Assembly: GCF_029433295.1 (NCBI RefSeq) | Contig: NZ_JAQTHV010000004.1 | Coordinates: 434,001 to 498,000, forward strand | Direction of reading: 5' to 3' | Length of the DNA stretch: 64,000 nt | Origin: Bifidobacterium sp. ESL0784 | GTDB taxonomy: Bacteria > Actinomycetota > Actinomycetes > Actinomycetales > Bifidobacteriaceae | Part shown: in pieces, positions 9,680 through 17,447 of the stretch | How the letters are laid out: every line of letters starts with the position of its first letter | Numbering within the stretch: the stretch's first letter is position 1 | Program-made: the position numbers and the translations under genes | Notes under the pieces: generated by a model | What the model saw: only the letters and a program-made list of their open reading frames with translations | Told to the model about the DNA's origin: nothing | Databases searched by the model: none

Positions 9680-10678
9680 ATGACGGATACGACGAACGAA
9701 AGAGCTGCTGCAATGAACGAACACGTGGAACGGGATGAACAGGCTAAACCGATGAATGTTCTCGAACCCCACGAATGGCGACACAAGACTATCGTCGCGG
9801 GAAGGGAATGGAAGAATCCGGTCGGCACGGCTTCAGGCACATTCCAGCTCGATGCCTGTGGCGACTACTACGACGTCAGCCAGATGGGTGCCATCTGTAC
9901 CAAAGGCGTTTCGCCGATACCGTGGGAGGGGAATCCCTCGCCGCGTACCGCCGAAGGCCCATCCAGCATGGTCAACGCCGTCGGCCTGCAGAATCCCGGG
10001 GTCGACCACTATCTGGAAGACGAACTGCCGAGGCTCAAGAAGCTCGGCGCCATGGTAATCACCAACGTTGCAGGTCACAGTGATGAGGACTACGCCGAGG
10101 TTGTCGCCAAGCTCGCCGATTCTGAAGCCGATATGCTGGAAATCAACGTCAGCTGCCCGAATGTCAGCCACGGCGGGATGAGCGTCGGTACCGATCCGAT
10201 GGTGTTGAGCCGGCTCATCACCCATCTGCGCAAACTGACCAGCAAGCCGATGATCGTCAAGCTTTCCCCGAATGTCACGGATATCGTCCAGATTGCCCAC
10301 GCGGCCGTCGACGCCGGAGCGGATGCGCTGAGCCTTATCAACACGTTGGTCGGCATGCGTATCGACATCAACACTGGCCAGCCGATCATCGCCAACCGTA
10401 CGGGCGGCGTCTCCGGACCAGCCATCTTCCCGATCGCCCTGAGTTTCGTCTGGCGCGTGCGTCAGGCCATCCCCGATATCCCGATTATCGGCATCGGCGG
10501 CATCGATTCGGGGGAGAAGGCGTTGGAATATCTCTACGCCGGTGCGAACGCCGTAGAGGTCGGAGCCGCCGCTCTCTTCGACCCGACTGCTCCGATGCGT
10601 GTCGCCCGTGAGCTCGACGATCTGCTCGACTCTCGCCCTGAACTTGCCGCGAAACTCGCCAAGGGCCAGACCTGGTGA
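9680..10678 (+). CDS. pyrD: PyrD, dihydroorotate dehydrogenase class 1B catalytic subunit
   Basis: It oxidises dihydroorotate to orotate using FMN. The active-site cysteine is in NVSCPNVSHGG; class 1 features include NPVGTASGTF, GLQNPGVDHY and the FMN-phosphate site GIGGIDSGEKALEYLYAGA. ATG 9680 is used because GGAGG lies at 9665-9669; the open frame extends further upstream into pyrK without a credible start. It has a polar ~45-residue N-terminal extension before the barrel. The adjacency to pyrK makes it the NAD-linked form, not the quinone-linked membrane form. Confidence 0.96.
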   Translation: MTDTTNERAAAMNEHVERDEQAKPMNVLEPHEWRHKTIVAGREWKNPVGTASGTFQLDACGDYYDVSQMGAICTKGVSPIPWEGNPSPRTAEGPSSMVNAVGLQNPGVDHYLEDELPRLKKLGAMVITNVAGHSDEDYAEVVAKLADSEADMLEINVSCPNVSHGGMSVGTDPMVLSRLITHLRKLTSKPMIVKLSPNVTDIVQIAHAAVDAGADALSLINTLVGMRIDINTGQPIIANRTGGVSGPAIFPIALSFVWRVRQAIPDIPIIGIGGIDSGEKALEYLYAGANAVEVGAAALFDPTAPMRVARELDDLLDSRPELAAKLAKGQTW

Positions 10679-10736
10679 CGTTTGCACAGGCAGTAAGTAT
10701 TTTATGATGTTTATGGATATGAAAGGTTAAATAATT

Positions 10737-11480
10737 ATGGCCGAAAACAAAGCCAAAGCACAGACACAAAATTCCAAGAAGCCTGCTATGACCCCGATCG
10801 ATGAGCGTTTCACGGAGTTCCTGCTTGAATCTGGTGCACTGAGATTCGGGGACTTCACGCTGAAATCGGGACGGCAATCACCTTATTTCATCAACGCCGG
10901 CGCGTTCAACGACGGCCGCAAGATCGCAACATTGGGCGCGTTCTACGCCGAAAAGATCACTTCAGCCATTGCCGATGGTACATTGCCAAAGGATATCGCC
11001 ACGATTTTCGGCCCGGCCTACAAGGGTATCCCGCTTGCGGTTTCGACCTCCATTGCTTTGACCAGCATGCACGGCATGGAAGTCGGCTACACCTTTGATC
11101 GCAAGGAAAAGAAGGACCATGGCGATGGTGGCATTCTGGTCGGTACGCCGCTTGAGGACGGTATGAAAGTCCTGCTGGTCGACGATGTGATGACAGCCGG
11201 CACTGCCGTCCGTGAGGTCGTTCCGAAGCTCAAGTCGGCCGCGAATGTCGATATCGTAGGCCTCGTGCTTTCGGTCGACCGCATGGAAAAGACCAAGGAT
11301 TCCGACGTTTCCGCCGTCAAGTCGGTTGAGAAGGAATTCGGTTTTCCTGTCCTTTCCATCGCCAACGTCCGCGAAATCTTTGCCGCCGCCTCCCGTATGG
11401 TCACCGTCGACGGCAAGTCGTTGCTTGGCGACGATATCAAAGAGCGAGCCGATAAATATTTGGCCAAGTACGGTGCATGA
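10737..11480 (+). CDS. pyrE: PyrE, orotate phosphoribosyltransferase
   Basis: It joins orotate to PRPP to make OMP. The PRPP-binding loop is [13 protein letters not shown] near residue 145, and [16 protein letters not shown] near residue 40 is the conserved orotate/PRPP region. Its 247 residues are somewhat longer than typical, with a Lys/Gln-rich N-terminal extension of about 20 residues. GAAAGG precedes ATG 10737. It is the last pyr gene of the cluster; carA and carB are elsewhere. Confidence 0.95.
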   Translation: MAENKAKAQTQNSKKPAMTPIDERFTEFLLESGALRFGDFTLKSGRQSPYFINAGAFNDGRKIATLGAFYAEKITSAIADGTLPKDIATIFGPAYKGIPLAVSTSIALTSMHGMEVGYTFDRKEKKDHGDGGILVGTPLEDGMKVLLVDDVMTAGTAVREVVPKLKSAANVDIVGLVLSVDRMEKTKDSDVSAVKSVEKEFGFPVLSIANVREIFAAASRMVTVDGKSLLGDDIKERADKYLAKYGA

Positions 11481-11578
11481 TATAAAATCTTGATATTTTG
11501 GGCAATTATCCCTTTTGACGCTGATTTCTTATGTGAGGAGTAAAGTTTTAACCAGTATTACGTCAATAAGGGAGCCGT

Positions 11579-13390
11579 ATGCAACAGGAATACACACAGC
11601 CGTTGGTGAGTCCGATCGAAAGCGATCGGAACATCTTCACATTACTTGACGACCGTGTTAAGCGTACACCGGGTGAGTCGCTGGTCGAGTATGTCGGAGA
11701 CGACGGTGAGTGGCAGTCGTTCACGGCGACCCAGTTCCGTGACAAGGTCATCGGACTTGCCAAAGGTCTGATTGCCCGTGGTGTCAGGCCGGGGGATTCT
11801 GTTGCCATCATCGCGCATACTTCCTGGCAATGGACGGCTCTAGACATGGCCATCATGTCGATCGGTGCACTCACGGTTCCCGTGTACGAGACCAACTCGC
11901 CGGCGCAAGTGCAGATGATTTTCAACGATTCCAATGTCAAGATGGCTTTCGCTGAAGACGACGCGCAGCGTGACAAGATCGACACCGTACGTGATTCCTG
12001 TGCCGACCTCAAAGACGTTTATGTCATCGCTGCCGGTGCCATCGAAACCATCGAAAAGTTCGGTCAAAGTGTCACTGATGACGAATTTTGGCAACGTGAG
12101 AGGGCGGTAAAAGGCAATGATTTGGCAACTATCGTCTATACGTCAGGTTCCACGGGAACGCCAAAGGGCATCGAGCTGACCCATTCGAATTTCGTGTTCA
12201 TTACCGTCTCCGGTGTGCAGTCCATGGGCGATATCCTCAACAAACCAGGTCGTAGGCTGTTGCTGTTTCTGCCGTTGGCACATGTTTTCGCTCGTTTCAT
12301 GCAGCTGGTTTGCTTCGCGGGAACGGTCACGTTGGGTCTGTCGAGCAATCTCAAAACTATTCTCGTCGATTTCCGTACGTTCAAGCCGACGTTTATCCTT
12401 GCTGTTCCGCGTATCTTCGAGAAGATTTATAACGCAGCTTCGCAGAAGGCTGGATCGGGTTTCGCCGGACGTGTCTTCTCTCATGCCACGGAGACAGCGA
12501 TTGCTTGGTCAAAGGCTCAGCAATCTGGTAAGCCGATTCCACGCGGGCTGGCCATGCGTCATGCCGTCTACAACAAGCTGGTCTATTCGACCATTATGCA
12601 GATTTTCGGCGGCAAGGTCGAATACGCTGTTTCCGGCGGTGCTCCGCTCAACGCGACCATCGCGCACTTCTTCAACGGCGTCGGTCTGCCGCTGCTTGAG
12701 GGCTACGGCATGACCGAGACCTGCGCGCCGGCCATGGTCAATCCCACGAAGGGCTATAAAATCGGCACTATAGGCATTCCGCTGCAAGGTGTTTCTGTTG
12801 GCGTCAGTGACACGGAGGAGCTTTGTGTCAAGAGCCGCGCAGTGTGCGCCGGCTATCACAACCATCCCGAAATGACCAAGGAGCAGATCGTCGACGGATG
12901 GCTGCATACCGGTGACCTCGGCTCCATCGATTCCGATGGTTTTGTGACGCTGACCGGACGCAAGAAAGACATCATCATCACTGCCGGTGGCAAAAATGTT
13001 TCGCCGGCCGAGGTGGAGACTTCAGTGATGACCTCGCCTGTGGTCAGCCAGTGCGTTATGGTCGGTGACCGCAAGCCGTTCATCGCAGCGATTATCTCAC
13101 TGGATCTGCAAGAGACCAACGCTTGGCTCAAGTCCGAAGGCGCCGAACCAGTCAAGAATTTGAAAGAAGCCGGCGAGAATCCAATTGTCCGCGCCGAAGT
13201 CGAGCGTGCCGTTAACAAGGCCAATGAGCTGGTCTCTCGCGCCGAATCCATCCGCAAGTTCGAGATCGTTCCTGATGAATTCACCGAGACCAACGGTATG
13301 CTCACCCCAAGCCTCAAGGCCAAACGCCAGGTCATCACCGACTATTACAAAGACCTCATCGACAACGTGATTTACGCGCCGAAGAAGTGA
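11579..13390 (+). CDS. AMP-dependent long-chain acyl-CoA ligase (FadD/FAA-like)
   Basis: A 603-residue adenylate-forming enzyme that would activate fatty acids to acyl-CoA. The P-loop-like YTSGSTGTPKGIELTH (A3 motif, residue ~180) and GYGMTET, GWLHTGDLG and GRKKDIIITAGGKNVSP (A5-A8 motifs) are intact; the lysine near the C-terminus is preceded by ETNGMLTPSLKAKR. Start ATG 11579 is preceded by GGGAG. The large-subdomain layout is of the FAA1/long-chain type. Bifidobacteria lack beta-oxidation in general, so a role in activating exogenous fatty acids for lipid synthesis is more likely than degradation; that is inference. Confidence 0.9.
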   Translation: MQQEYTQPLVSPIESDRNIFTLLDDRVKRTPGESLVEYVGDDGEWQSFTATQFRDKVIGLAKGLIARGVRPGDSVAIIAHTSWQWTALDMAIMSIGALTVPVYETNSPAQVQMIFNDSNVKMAFAEDDAQRDKIDTVRDSCADLKDVYVIAAGAIETIEKFGQSVTDDEFWQRERAVKGNDLATIVYTSGSTGTPKGIELTHSNFVFITVSGVQSMGDILNKPGRRLLLFLPLAHVFARFMQLVCFAGTVTLGLSSNLKTILVDFRTFKPTFILAVPRIFEKIYNAASQKAGSGFAGRVFSHATETAIAWSKAQQSGKPIPRGLAMRHAVYNKLVYSTIMQIFGGKVEYAVSGGAPLNATIAHFFNGVGLPLLEGYGMTETCAPAMVNPTKGYKIGTIGIPLQGVSVGVSDTEELCVKSRAVCAGYHNHPEMTKEQIVDGWLHTGDLGSIDSDGFVTLTGRKKDIIITAGGKNVSPAEVETSVMTSPVVSQCVMVGDRKPFIAAIISLDLQETNAWLKSEGAEPVKNLKEAGENPIVRAEVERAVNKANELVSRAESIRKFEIVPDEFTETNGMLTPSLKAKRQVITDYYKDLIDNVIYAPKK

Positions 13391-13478
13391 TCTAATTGCC
13401 GAGAACGCATTTGCTTTTATCTTTTTCGTCATGTCATAATAAGAAATGTCAGAAAATAACATCAATCATGGAGTTGAG

Positions 13479-13919
13479 ATGACCGCCGCGAAGAAGCCTG
13501 TGACAAAGCCAAAAGGAAAAGTCCTTGGGAAACTTAAGACCGCCGCTGATATTGTTCAGGTTGTTGGGCAAATCATTTCTCCAGATCAAGTAAAACAGCT
13601 TGTGGAATGGCTGAAGGATCAGCAATTCTCTGACAAATTTATTGAGTTGACCAAGAAGATTCACCTTCCTGACAAGCATGATCCACTTTCAAAAGTCAAG
13701 AATCAATGTGATGCCGTGGAAGAATTGATTCAAACACGTTCTCCGATGCTTGCTGACGATGCGCCAATTTCCGCATGGCGAGTTGAGTTGGAAAGGATAC
13801 GAACAGGCGTCCAGCTTGTTCAAGAAGCCGACGGCAACGATGCTAAGAAGACCAAGGCGCTTGAAAAGCGTGCTTCTAAGTTATACGACAGCGTGTTTAT
13901 TGCTGTTATTGGTAAATAA
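13479..13919 (+). CDS. Small helical protein of unknown function, first gene of a two-gene cassette
   Basis: I do not recognise this 146-residue protein. It has a Lys/Pro-rich N-terminus (KKPVTKPKGK), then amphipathic helices such as QVKQLVEWLKDQQFSDKFIELTKKI and a Lys-rich C-terminal helix; there is no signal peptide or clear membrane helix. ATG 13479 is preferred because GGAG lies six bases upstream; an ATG at 13446 would add 11 residues but has no ribosome site. The codon use and AT content differ from the pyr genes. The next gene starts 58 bases downstream on the same strand, suggesting joint expression. Confidence 0.6.
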   Translation: MTAAKKPVTKPKGKVLGKLKTAADIVQVVGQIISPDQVKQLVEWLKDQQFSDKFIELTKKIHLPDKHDPLSKVKNQCDAVEELIQTRSPMLADDAPISAWRVELERIRTGVQLVQEADGNDAKKTKALEKRASKLYDSVFIAVIGK

Positions 13920-13977
13920 CGTAATTGTTTGGTCCATTTCGTTTGTTTATATTCGTTGATGTATAAAGAGAAGATCA

Positions 13978-15360
13978 ATGACTTCAGAAAATTTGGTTCC
14001 TACGCCAGATAATGAGCAATCCATTCAGGTCATTCAAGATGATCAAGAGATTATGGTGCTGGGTGACGATTCGGCAGTCGATGCTTGGCTGAAAAGTGAA
14101 GGATTGGATAAAGAGCCTACACAGAAATTGAATAACCATGCCTTGCAGGCTTGTGGCAACGGTATTCAGGCTCTTGCTGAGGCTTCTCAACAAAGCGGGC
14201 GTTGGGTGAAACTCACCAAAGAATCCGCCGAACAGATGAAGAAATACGGTTCAACGGGAACCGGGGTACTGCGCAAGGAACATGGAGAAATTGCCTATCA
14301 TCTGAAGTTCGAGGATTTGGCCAAGGTATCTTCGAAGGTCAATCCGGAAATGTTGGCGAATATTGGCGGAGTTATGACTCAGATGGCGCTCCAGCAGTCG
14401 ATGGATGAGATTACTGACTGTCTCGATAGGATTAACGGTAAAATCGACGATTTGTTGCAGGATCAGAAGGACCAGACTCTTGCAAACCTGATGGGTGCGG
14501 CTCAGATGATTGATGAGACGAAGACCATACGCGACAAAGTAGGAATGCTAACAGATACTACATGGTCGAAAATTGCCGATAGCCCGCGAGATTTGGCGAG
14601 TGCTCAAAGCTATGCCTTGATTAAGATACGAAATCTTGTAAAAAATCTTCCAGCAAAAATTGATGCTGACGACGATAAAGACGCTATTGACAAACTGCTT
14701 CAGGATACTTCAGACTGGATAGATGTTATCGGTAAATCCATAACAGCACAGGATGAATTGTATATTCTGGAACTCGACCATGTAATGATTGACCAGCCGG
14801 AAGAAGTAGAACAATATCGTGAAGGAATAAACGAGGCTCGTTGCAAGCGTCTGCATAGTATCCAGATTGAGCTTTCTGGCTTGAGCAAGGATATACAGAA
14901 TGTTGCTGGAGTTATACGGAATCAAAAAGTCAAACATCCTTTTGCTGTAAAAGACAGATTGGCTACTTTGCAGCAAACAAATCAAAAATTATCAAAGTTC
15001 GCTGAAGCTATTGGTGTCGACGCTGATTACATGGAAATCGAGATGGCGCCGCGCTGGAAAGAAGCTGCTGGCAAGCTTATCGTTGACACTACCGCTGAAA
15101 TTGGTGAGGGCGCCAAACAGATCGGCAACGGTGCAATAGAACTAGGGAAAAACGCTGGCCAGAAAATCGGTGAGGGTGCCGAACTTGTCGGTGGTTATGC
15201 GGGGCAACTTGGTGAAAATATCAAAGAAGGCCAAAACAAATTAGTTGAAAAACTCGCCGATGAACGTGTGAATGAACCACAGAAACCTAAGCTGGGAAAA
15301 ACTGAAGCAAAACCAAAATTGCATGATCTGTTGTCAAAACATAAGGATTCTAAAGAATAG
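13978..15360 (+). CDS. Helical protein with glycine-zipper segment, unknown function
   Basis: This 460-residue protein is not one I recognise. The first ~60 residues are acidic and polar; SGRWVKLTKESAEQMKKYG near residue 75-93 precedes a long mostly alpha-helical middle. Residues ~375-420 hold a run of Gly-x3/x4-Gly steps (for example GAKQIGNGAIELGKNAGQ), a glycine-zipper-like pattern that in other proteins packs helices or contacts membranes. The C-terminus is Lys-rich and soluble. No signal peptide. It follows the 146-residue helical gene and shares its AT-richer composition. A pore-forming, membrane-binding or cell-surface/defence role is possible but unproven. Confidence 0.6.
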   Translation: MTSENLVPTPDNEQSIQVIQDDQEIMVLGDDSAVDAWLKSEGLDKEPTQKLNNHALQACGNGIQALAEASQQSGRWVKLTKESAEQMKKYGSTGTGVLRKEHGEIAYHLKFEDLAKVSSKVNPEMLANIGGVMTQMALQQSMDEITDCLDRINGKIDDLLQDQKDQTLANLMGAAQMIDETKTIRDKVGMLTDTTWSKIADSPRDLASAQSYALIKIRNLVKNLPAKIDADDDKDAIDKLLQDTSDWIDVIGKSITAQDELYILELDHVMIDQPEEVEQYREGINEARCKRLHSIQIELSGLSKDIQNVAGVIRNQKVKHPFAVKDRLATLQQTNQKLSKFAEAIGVDADYMEIEMAPRWKEAAGKLIVDTTAEIGEGAKQIGNGAIELGKNAGQKIGEGAELVGGYAGQLGENIKEGQNKLVEKLADERVNEPQKPKLGKTEAKPKLHDLLSKHKDSKE

Positions 15361-15448
15361 TCCTCAAACCTAGGACTAGAAGAGCCGATCGCTTGAAGTA
15401 AAAGATGGGATAAGATAAATTTGTCTCGCATCCTGTTCGTCTAAAGCA

Positions 15449-15643
15449 TCAAGATTCCGGTGTGAAAATATCCTCGATGGTGCAATCAAATAGTTCGGCG
15501 AGACGAAAGGCGAGCGGCAGGGATGGGTCGAAACGGCCCTTTTCGATGGAGATGATGGTTTGACGGCTTACGCCAACCGAGTCGGCAAGGGCGGCCTGCG
15601 AGAGTTGGTGTTGCTGGCGAAGTTGCGGTAGGTGGTTTCTCAT
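15449..15643 (-). CDS. XRE-family helix-turn-helix regulator
   Basis: A 64-residue Cro/CI-type regulator. The HTH is LSQAALADSVGVSRQTIISI, then EKGRFDPSLPLAFRLAELF, matching small stand-alone XRE proteins. ATG 15643 overlaps the stop of the upstream membrane-protein gene by four bases (ATGA), and AAGAAGG lies ahead of it, so I do not accept the longer in-frame extension to 16054. As last gene of the minus-strand unit it is a good candidate to repress the promoter upstream of position 16817, where repeated palindromes occur. Confidence 0.85.
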   Translation of the reverse strand: MRNHLPQLRQQHQLSQAALADSVGVSRQTIISIEKGRFDPSLPLAFRLAELFDCTIEDIFTPES

Positions 15644-16200
15644 GCCATGGCCTTCTTGCGGTAGACGAAGTAGGTGCATGCCATGGTGAGCAATCCGATG
15701 AGCATGATGCCGAGCAGTGCGAAGGCCGCGATGACACTGGGGATCGGCTTGTCGTAGAACGCCACCAGCATAATCAGTACTGTATCGGCAAGCACCATTC
15801 CGATAAGGCCTGCAGACATCGCTTGCGTGCGCCAGGCGTCTTCCACATTCTCTTCGGGATGGGGAATCGAGCCGGTGATGGTCGTTCTGTCGACGATGGT
15901 CACCCAGCAGAAGCCAATGCTGCAGCCGCCGATTAAGACCGCCATCAATATGACAAACGTCCAATCGTTGAGTTGCGTAGGTCTGCGGATGAGAACAGCG
16001 AAGATGCCGACCAAGACACCAATGACGATTCCCACGACAATCGATGTACCCCAAAGAGTGACTTTGCCGCCGCCGAAAATGGTTCTTGTGCCAAAGACGC
16101 TGGTTTTCGGTGAAGTCCGAGCGGGATTTGACATTGTGCTGTGAATTTTCGTTGATTCTTTATGCAGTGCGTCCGTCGGCTTCTGATTTTGGCTGTTCAT
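15640..16200 (-). CDS. Four-helix membrane protein, paralogue of its neighbour
   Basis: A 186-residue protein with about four membrane segments (for example LWGTSIVVGIVIGVLVGIFA and GLIGMVLADTVLIMLVAFY) after a polar ~30-residue N-terminus. It is clearly homologous to the next gene upstream: both carry FGTRT-[IV]-FG-x-GK followed by LWGTS and a Gly-rich helix. Start ATG 16200 follows AAAGAGGAT. It ends in an ATGA overlap with the XRE regulator. Small XRE regulators next to membrane proteins are common in Gram-positives; I cannot name this family or its substrate. Confidence 0.7.
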   Translation of the reverse strand: MNSQNQKPTDALHKESTKIHSTMSNPARTSPKTSVFGTRTIFGGGKVTLWGTSIVVGIVIGVLVGIFAVLIRRPTQLNDWTFVILMAVLIGGCSIGFCWVTIVDRTTITGSIPHPEENVEDAWRTQAMSAGLIGMVLADTVLIMLVAFYDKPIPSVIAAFALLGIMLIGLLTMACTYFVYRKKAMA

Positions 16201-16247
16201 AAAATCCTCTTTCGCTGTATCAATTGCTTTCTTGGAAATATTTTTTA

Positions 16248-16817
16248 CTACGCGTTTTTGAAACCTAAATAGGCATATCGGCCTGCGGCTGTGAGGAACC
16301 CGACGATCAGACTTACCGCTACAGCGAGATAGGCTATCTTTACGTCGATGGGGTTGGCTGCGAACTTGAGGAGGAAAAGGACCACAAAATCGCTGATGAT
16401 CATCGCATCGAAGCCCCAGCTTTTTGCGCTTTCAAACCATGAATGTTCGATGTTCTCTTCGCTGGTGATTTCAGGTCCGGCGTCCTTCACGGTACGTTTG
16501 TCGGCTAGGGCGTCCAAAACAAACATGCTAGCAAGGATTGCAATTCCGATGCCACTGATGATGCCCGCGACCAATCGGTCTTTGCCCAGGTTGGTGTTGA
16601 GCAGGAACACGGCTACACCAACAATCAGCCCAAGGACGCATCCGATGGCCAAGGAAGTGCCCCAAAGCGAGGCTTTTCCACATCCGAAAACAGTGCGGGT
16701 TCCGAATTTGCTGGTCTGTAAAGTGTCTGTTTTTGTCATTTTTGCGTCGTTGCCGGCATTTTCTGTAGGTTTATTGTCGGTTTCATCGAATGAAGCGAGA
16801 TTTTTGATATTCGTCAC
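16248..16817 (-). CDS. Four-helix membrane protein, tandem paralogue
   Basis: A 189-residue protein, first of the minus-strand trio. Key shared block with the downstream protein: FGTRTVFGCGKASLWGTS, then two N-terminal and two C-terminal hydrophobic helices. Divergence is high outside that block, so the duplication is old. The start is uncertain: GTG 16817 is preceded by AAGGGAGG at very short spacing; the next in-frame ATG at 16739 lacks a ribosome site. The promoter and candidate operators lie immediately upstream. Confidence 0.7.
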   Translation of the reverse strand: MTNIKNLASFDETDNKPTENAGNDAKMTKTDTLQTSKFGTRTVFGCGKASLWGTSLAIGCVLGLIVGVAVFLLNTNLGKDRLVAGIISGIGIAILASMFVLDALADKRTVKDAGPEITSEENIEHSWFESAKSWGFDAMIISDFVVLFLLKFAANPIDVKIAYLAVAVSLIVGFLTAAGRYAYLGFKNA

Positions 16818-16850
16818 GCCTCCCTTGTTTTTCCCTGACTGATTTGCTCA

Positions 16851-16883
16851 TTACTATAGTAAAGCAAACTTTACTATGTAAAA
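16851..16883 (-). promoter_or_regulatory. Promoter with two palindromic operator-like sites for the XRE/membrane unit
   Basis: Two similar palindromes lie here: TTACTATAGTAA at 16851-16862 and TTTACTATGTAAA near 16870-16882. The shared TTACTAT recurs with an exact 20-base offset, i.e. about two helical turns. On the minus strand the segment also reads as TTTACA, 18 bases, TATAGT, a plausible -35/-10 pair pointing at the gene starting at 16817. A repressor bound here would block that promoter; the XRE protein encoded at the end of the same unit is the natural candidate. Sites are seen; the binding protein is inferred. Confidence 0.6.
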
Positions 16884-16930
16884 GAAACTGTACATCGTTA
16901 GTCATGGATCGTCAATTTTGATGAAATATA

Positions 16931-16948
16931 TTTCAAAATAAGTTGAAA
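16931..16948 (+). promoter_or_regulatory. Candidate SdpR-type operator, copy 1
   Basis: TTTCAA, six bases, TTGAAA. Its right half-site is also a good -35 box (TTGAAA at 16943-16948), with TATTCT at 16966-16971 at 17-base spacing. The same TTTCAA-N6-TTGAAA pattern recurs 50 bases downstream, flanking the promoter of the ArsR-family gene. Confidence 0.6.
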
Positions 16949-16975
16949 TAAAAATAGAAAAGATATATTCTATCT

Positions 16976-17003
16976 ATATATTTCAAATCAATTTGAAATA
17001 TAT
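16976..17003 (+). promoter_or_regulatory. Candidate SdpR-type operator, copy 2 (perfect palindrome)
   Basis: A perfect inverted repeat: 13-base arms 16976-16988 and 16991-17003 around a 2-base centre. It contains TTTCAA-N6-TTGAAA at 16981-16998 and lies just downstream of the -10 box, where a bound repressor would cover the likely transcription start. Autorepression by the adjacent ArsR-family protein is the simplest reading. Confidence 0.65.
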
Positions 17004-17032
17004 GAGTCATTGAATTGACGAAAAGAGGGGAT

Positions 17033-17410
17033 ATGGGTGTACAGACTACGTTGTCAGCGCTGTCCGATCCCGCACGACGCGAGATTCTCCAGCTCCTGCG
17101 GCAAAGTGTCATGAACGCTGGGGAACTCGCAGAAGCCACCGGATTGTCGGCTTCTAGACTTTCCTATCATCTGCGCAAGTTGCGGGAAGCCGAGCTGGTG
17201 ATGGATAGCCGCGACGGCACGACCATCTGGTATGAGCCGAATCTGACCGTTCTCGACGACACCATTGTCTGGATGAAAGAGCTGCAACGCAGCAATGCCG
17301 TTTCTAAGGCTTCCCGATACAAAGCGAAGCCAATAGAGAAGGGAAACGTTATCCAAGGTTCACAAGAAGTGGCGACTGAGGCGGTGAGAGATGAGAAAGC
17401 ACAGAGATAA
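17033..17410 (+). CDS. ArsR-family repressor, SdpR-like
   Basis: A 125-residue winged-helix regulator. It opens with TTLSALSDPARREILQLL and continues with the HTH region AGELAEATGLSASRLSYHLRKL and a wing with SRDGTTIWYE, a standard ArsR/SmtB fold. No cysteine metal-sensing motif is seen, which fits the SdpR branch instead of metal sensors. ATG 17033 is chosen over TTG 17015 because GAGGGG precedes it and the family normally starts here. The following gene is an SdpI-type membrane protein; in Bacillus subtilis SdpR represses sdpRI and SdpI sequesters SdpR at the membrane. The C-terminal ~25 residues are basic and poorly conserved. Confidence 0.85.
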   Translation: MGVQTTLSALSDPARREILQLLRQSVMNAGELAEATGLSASRLSYHLRKLREAELVMDSRDGTTIWYEPNLTVLDDTIVWMKELQRSNAVSKASRYKAKPIEKGNVIQGSQEVATEAVRDEKAQR

Positions 17411-17447
17411 GAAAATCAAAGCTCAAAAATCGAGTGAGGATAAATCC

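Noticed and set aside
15449..16054. Longer minus-strand frame extending the XRE regulator to 201 codons
   Set aside because: The extra part overlaps the membrane-protein gene, and the ATG at 15643 has a ribosome site and an ATGA overlap.
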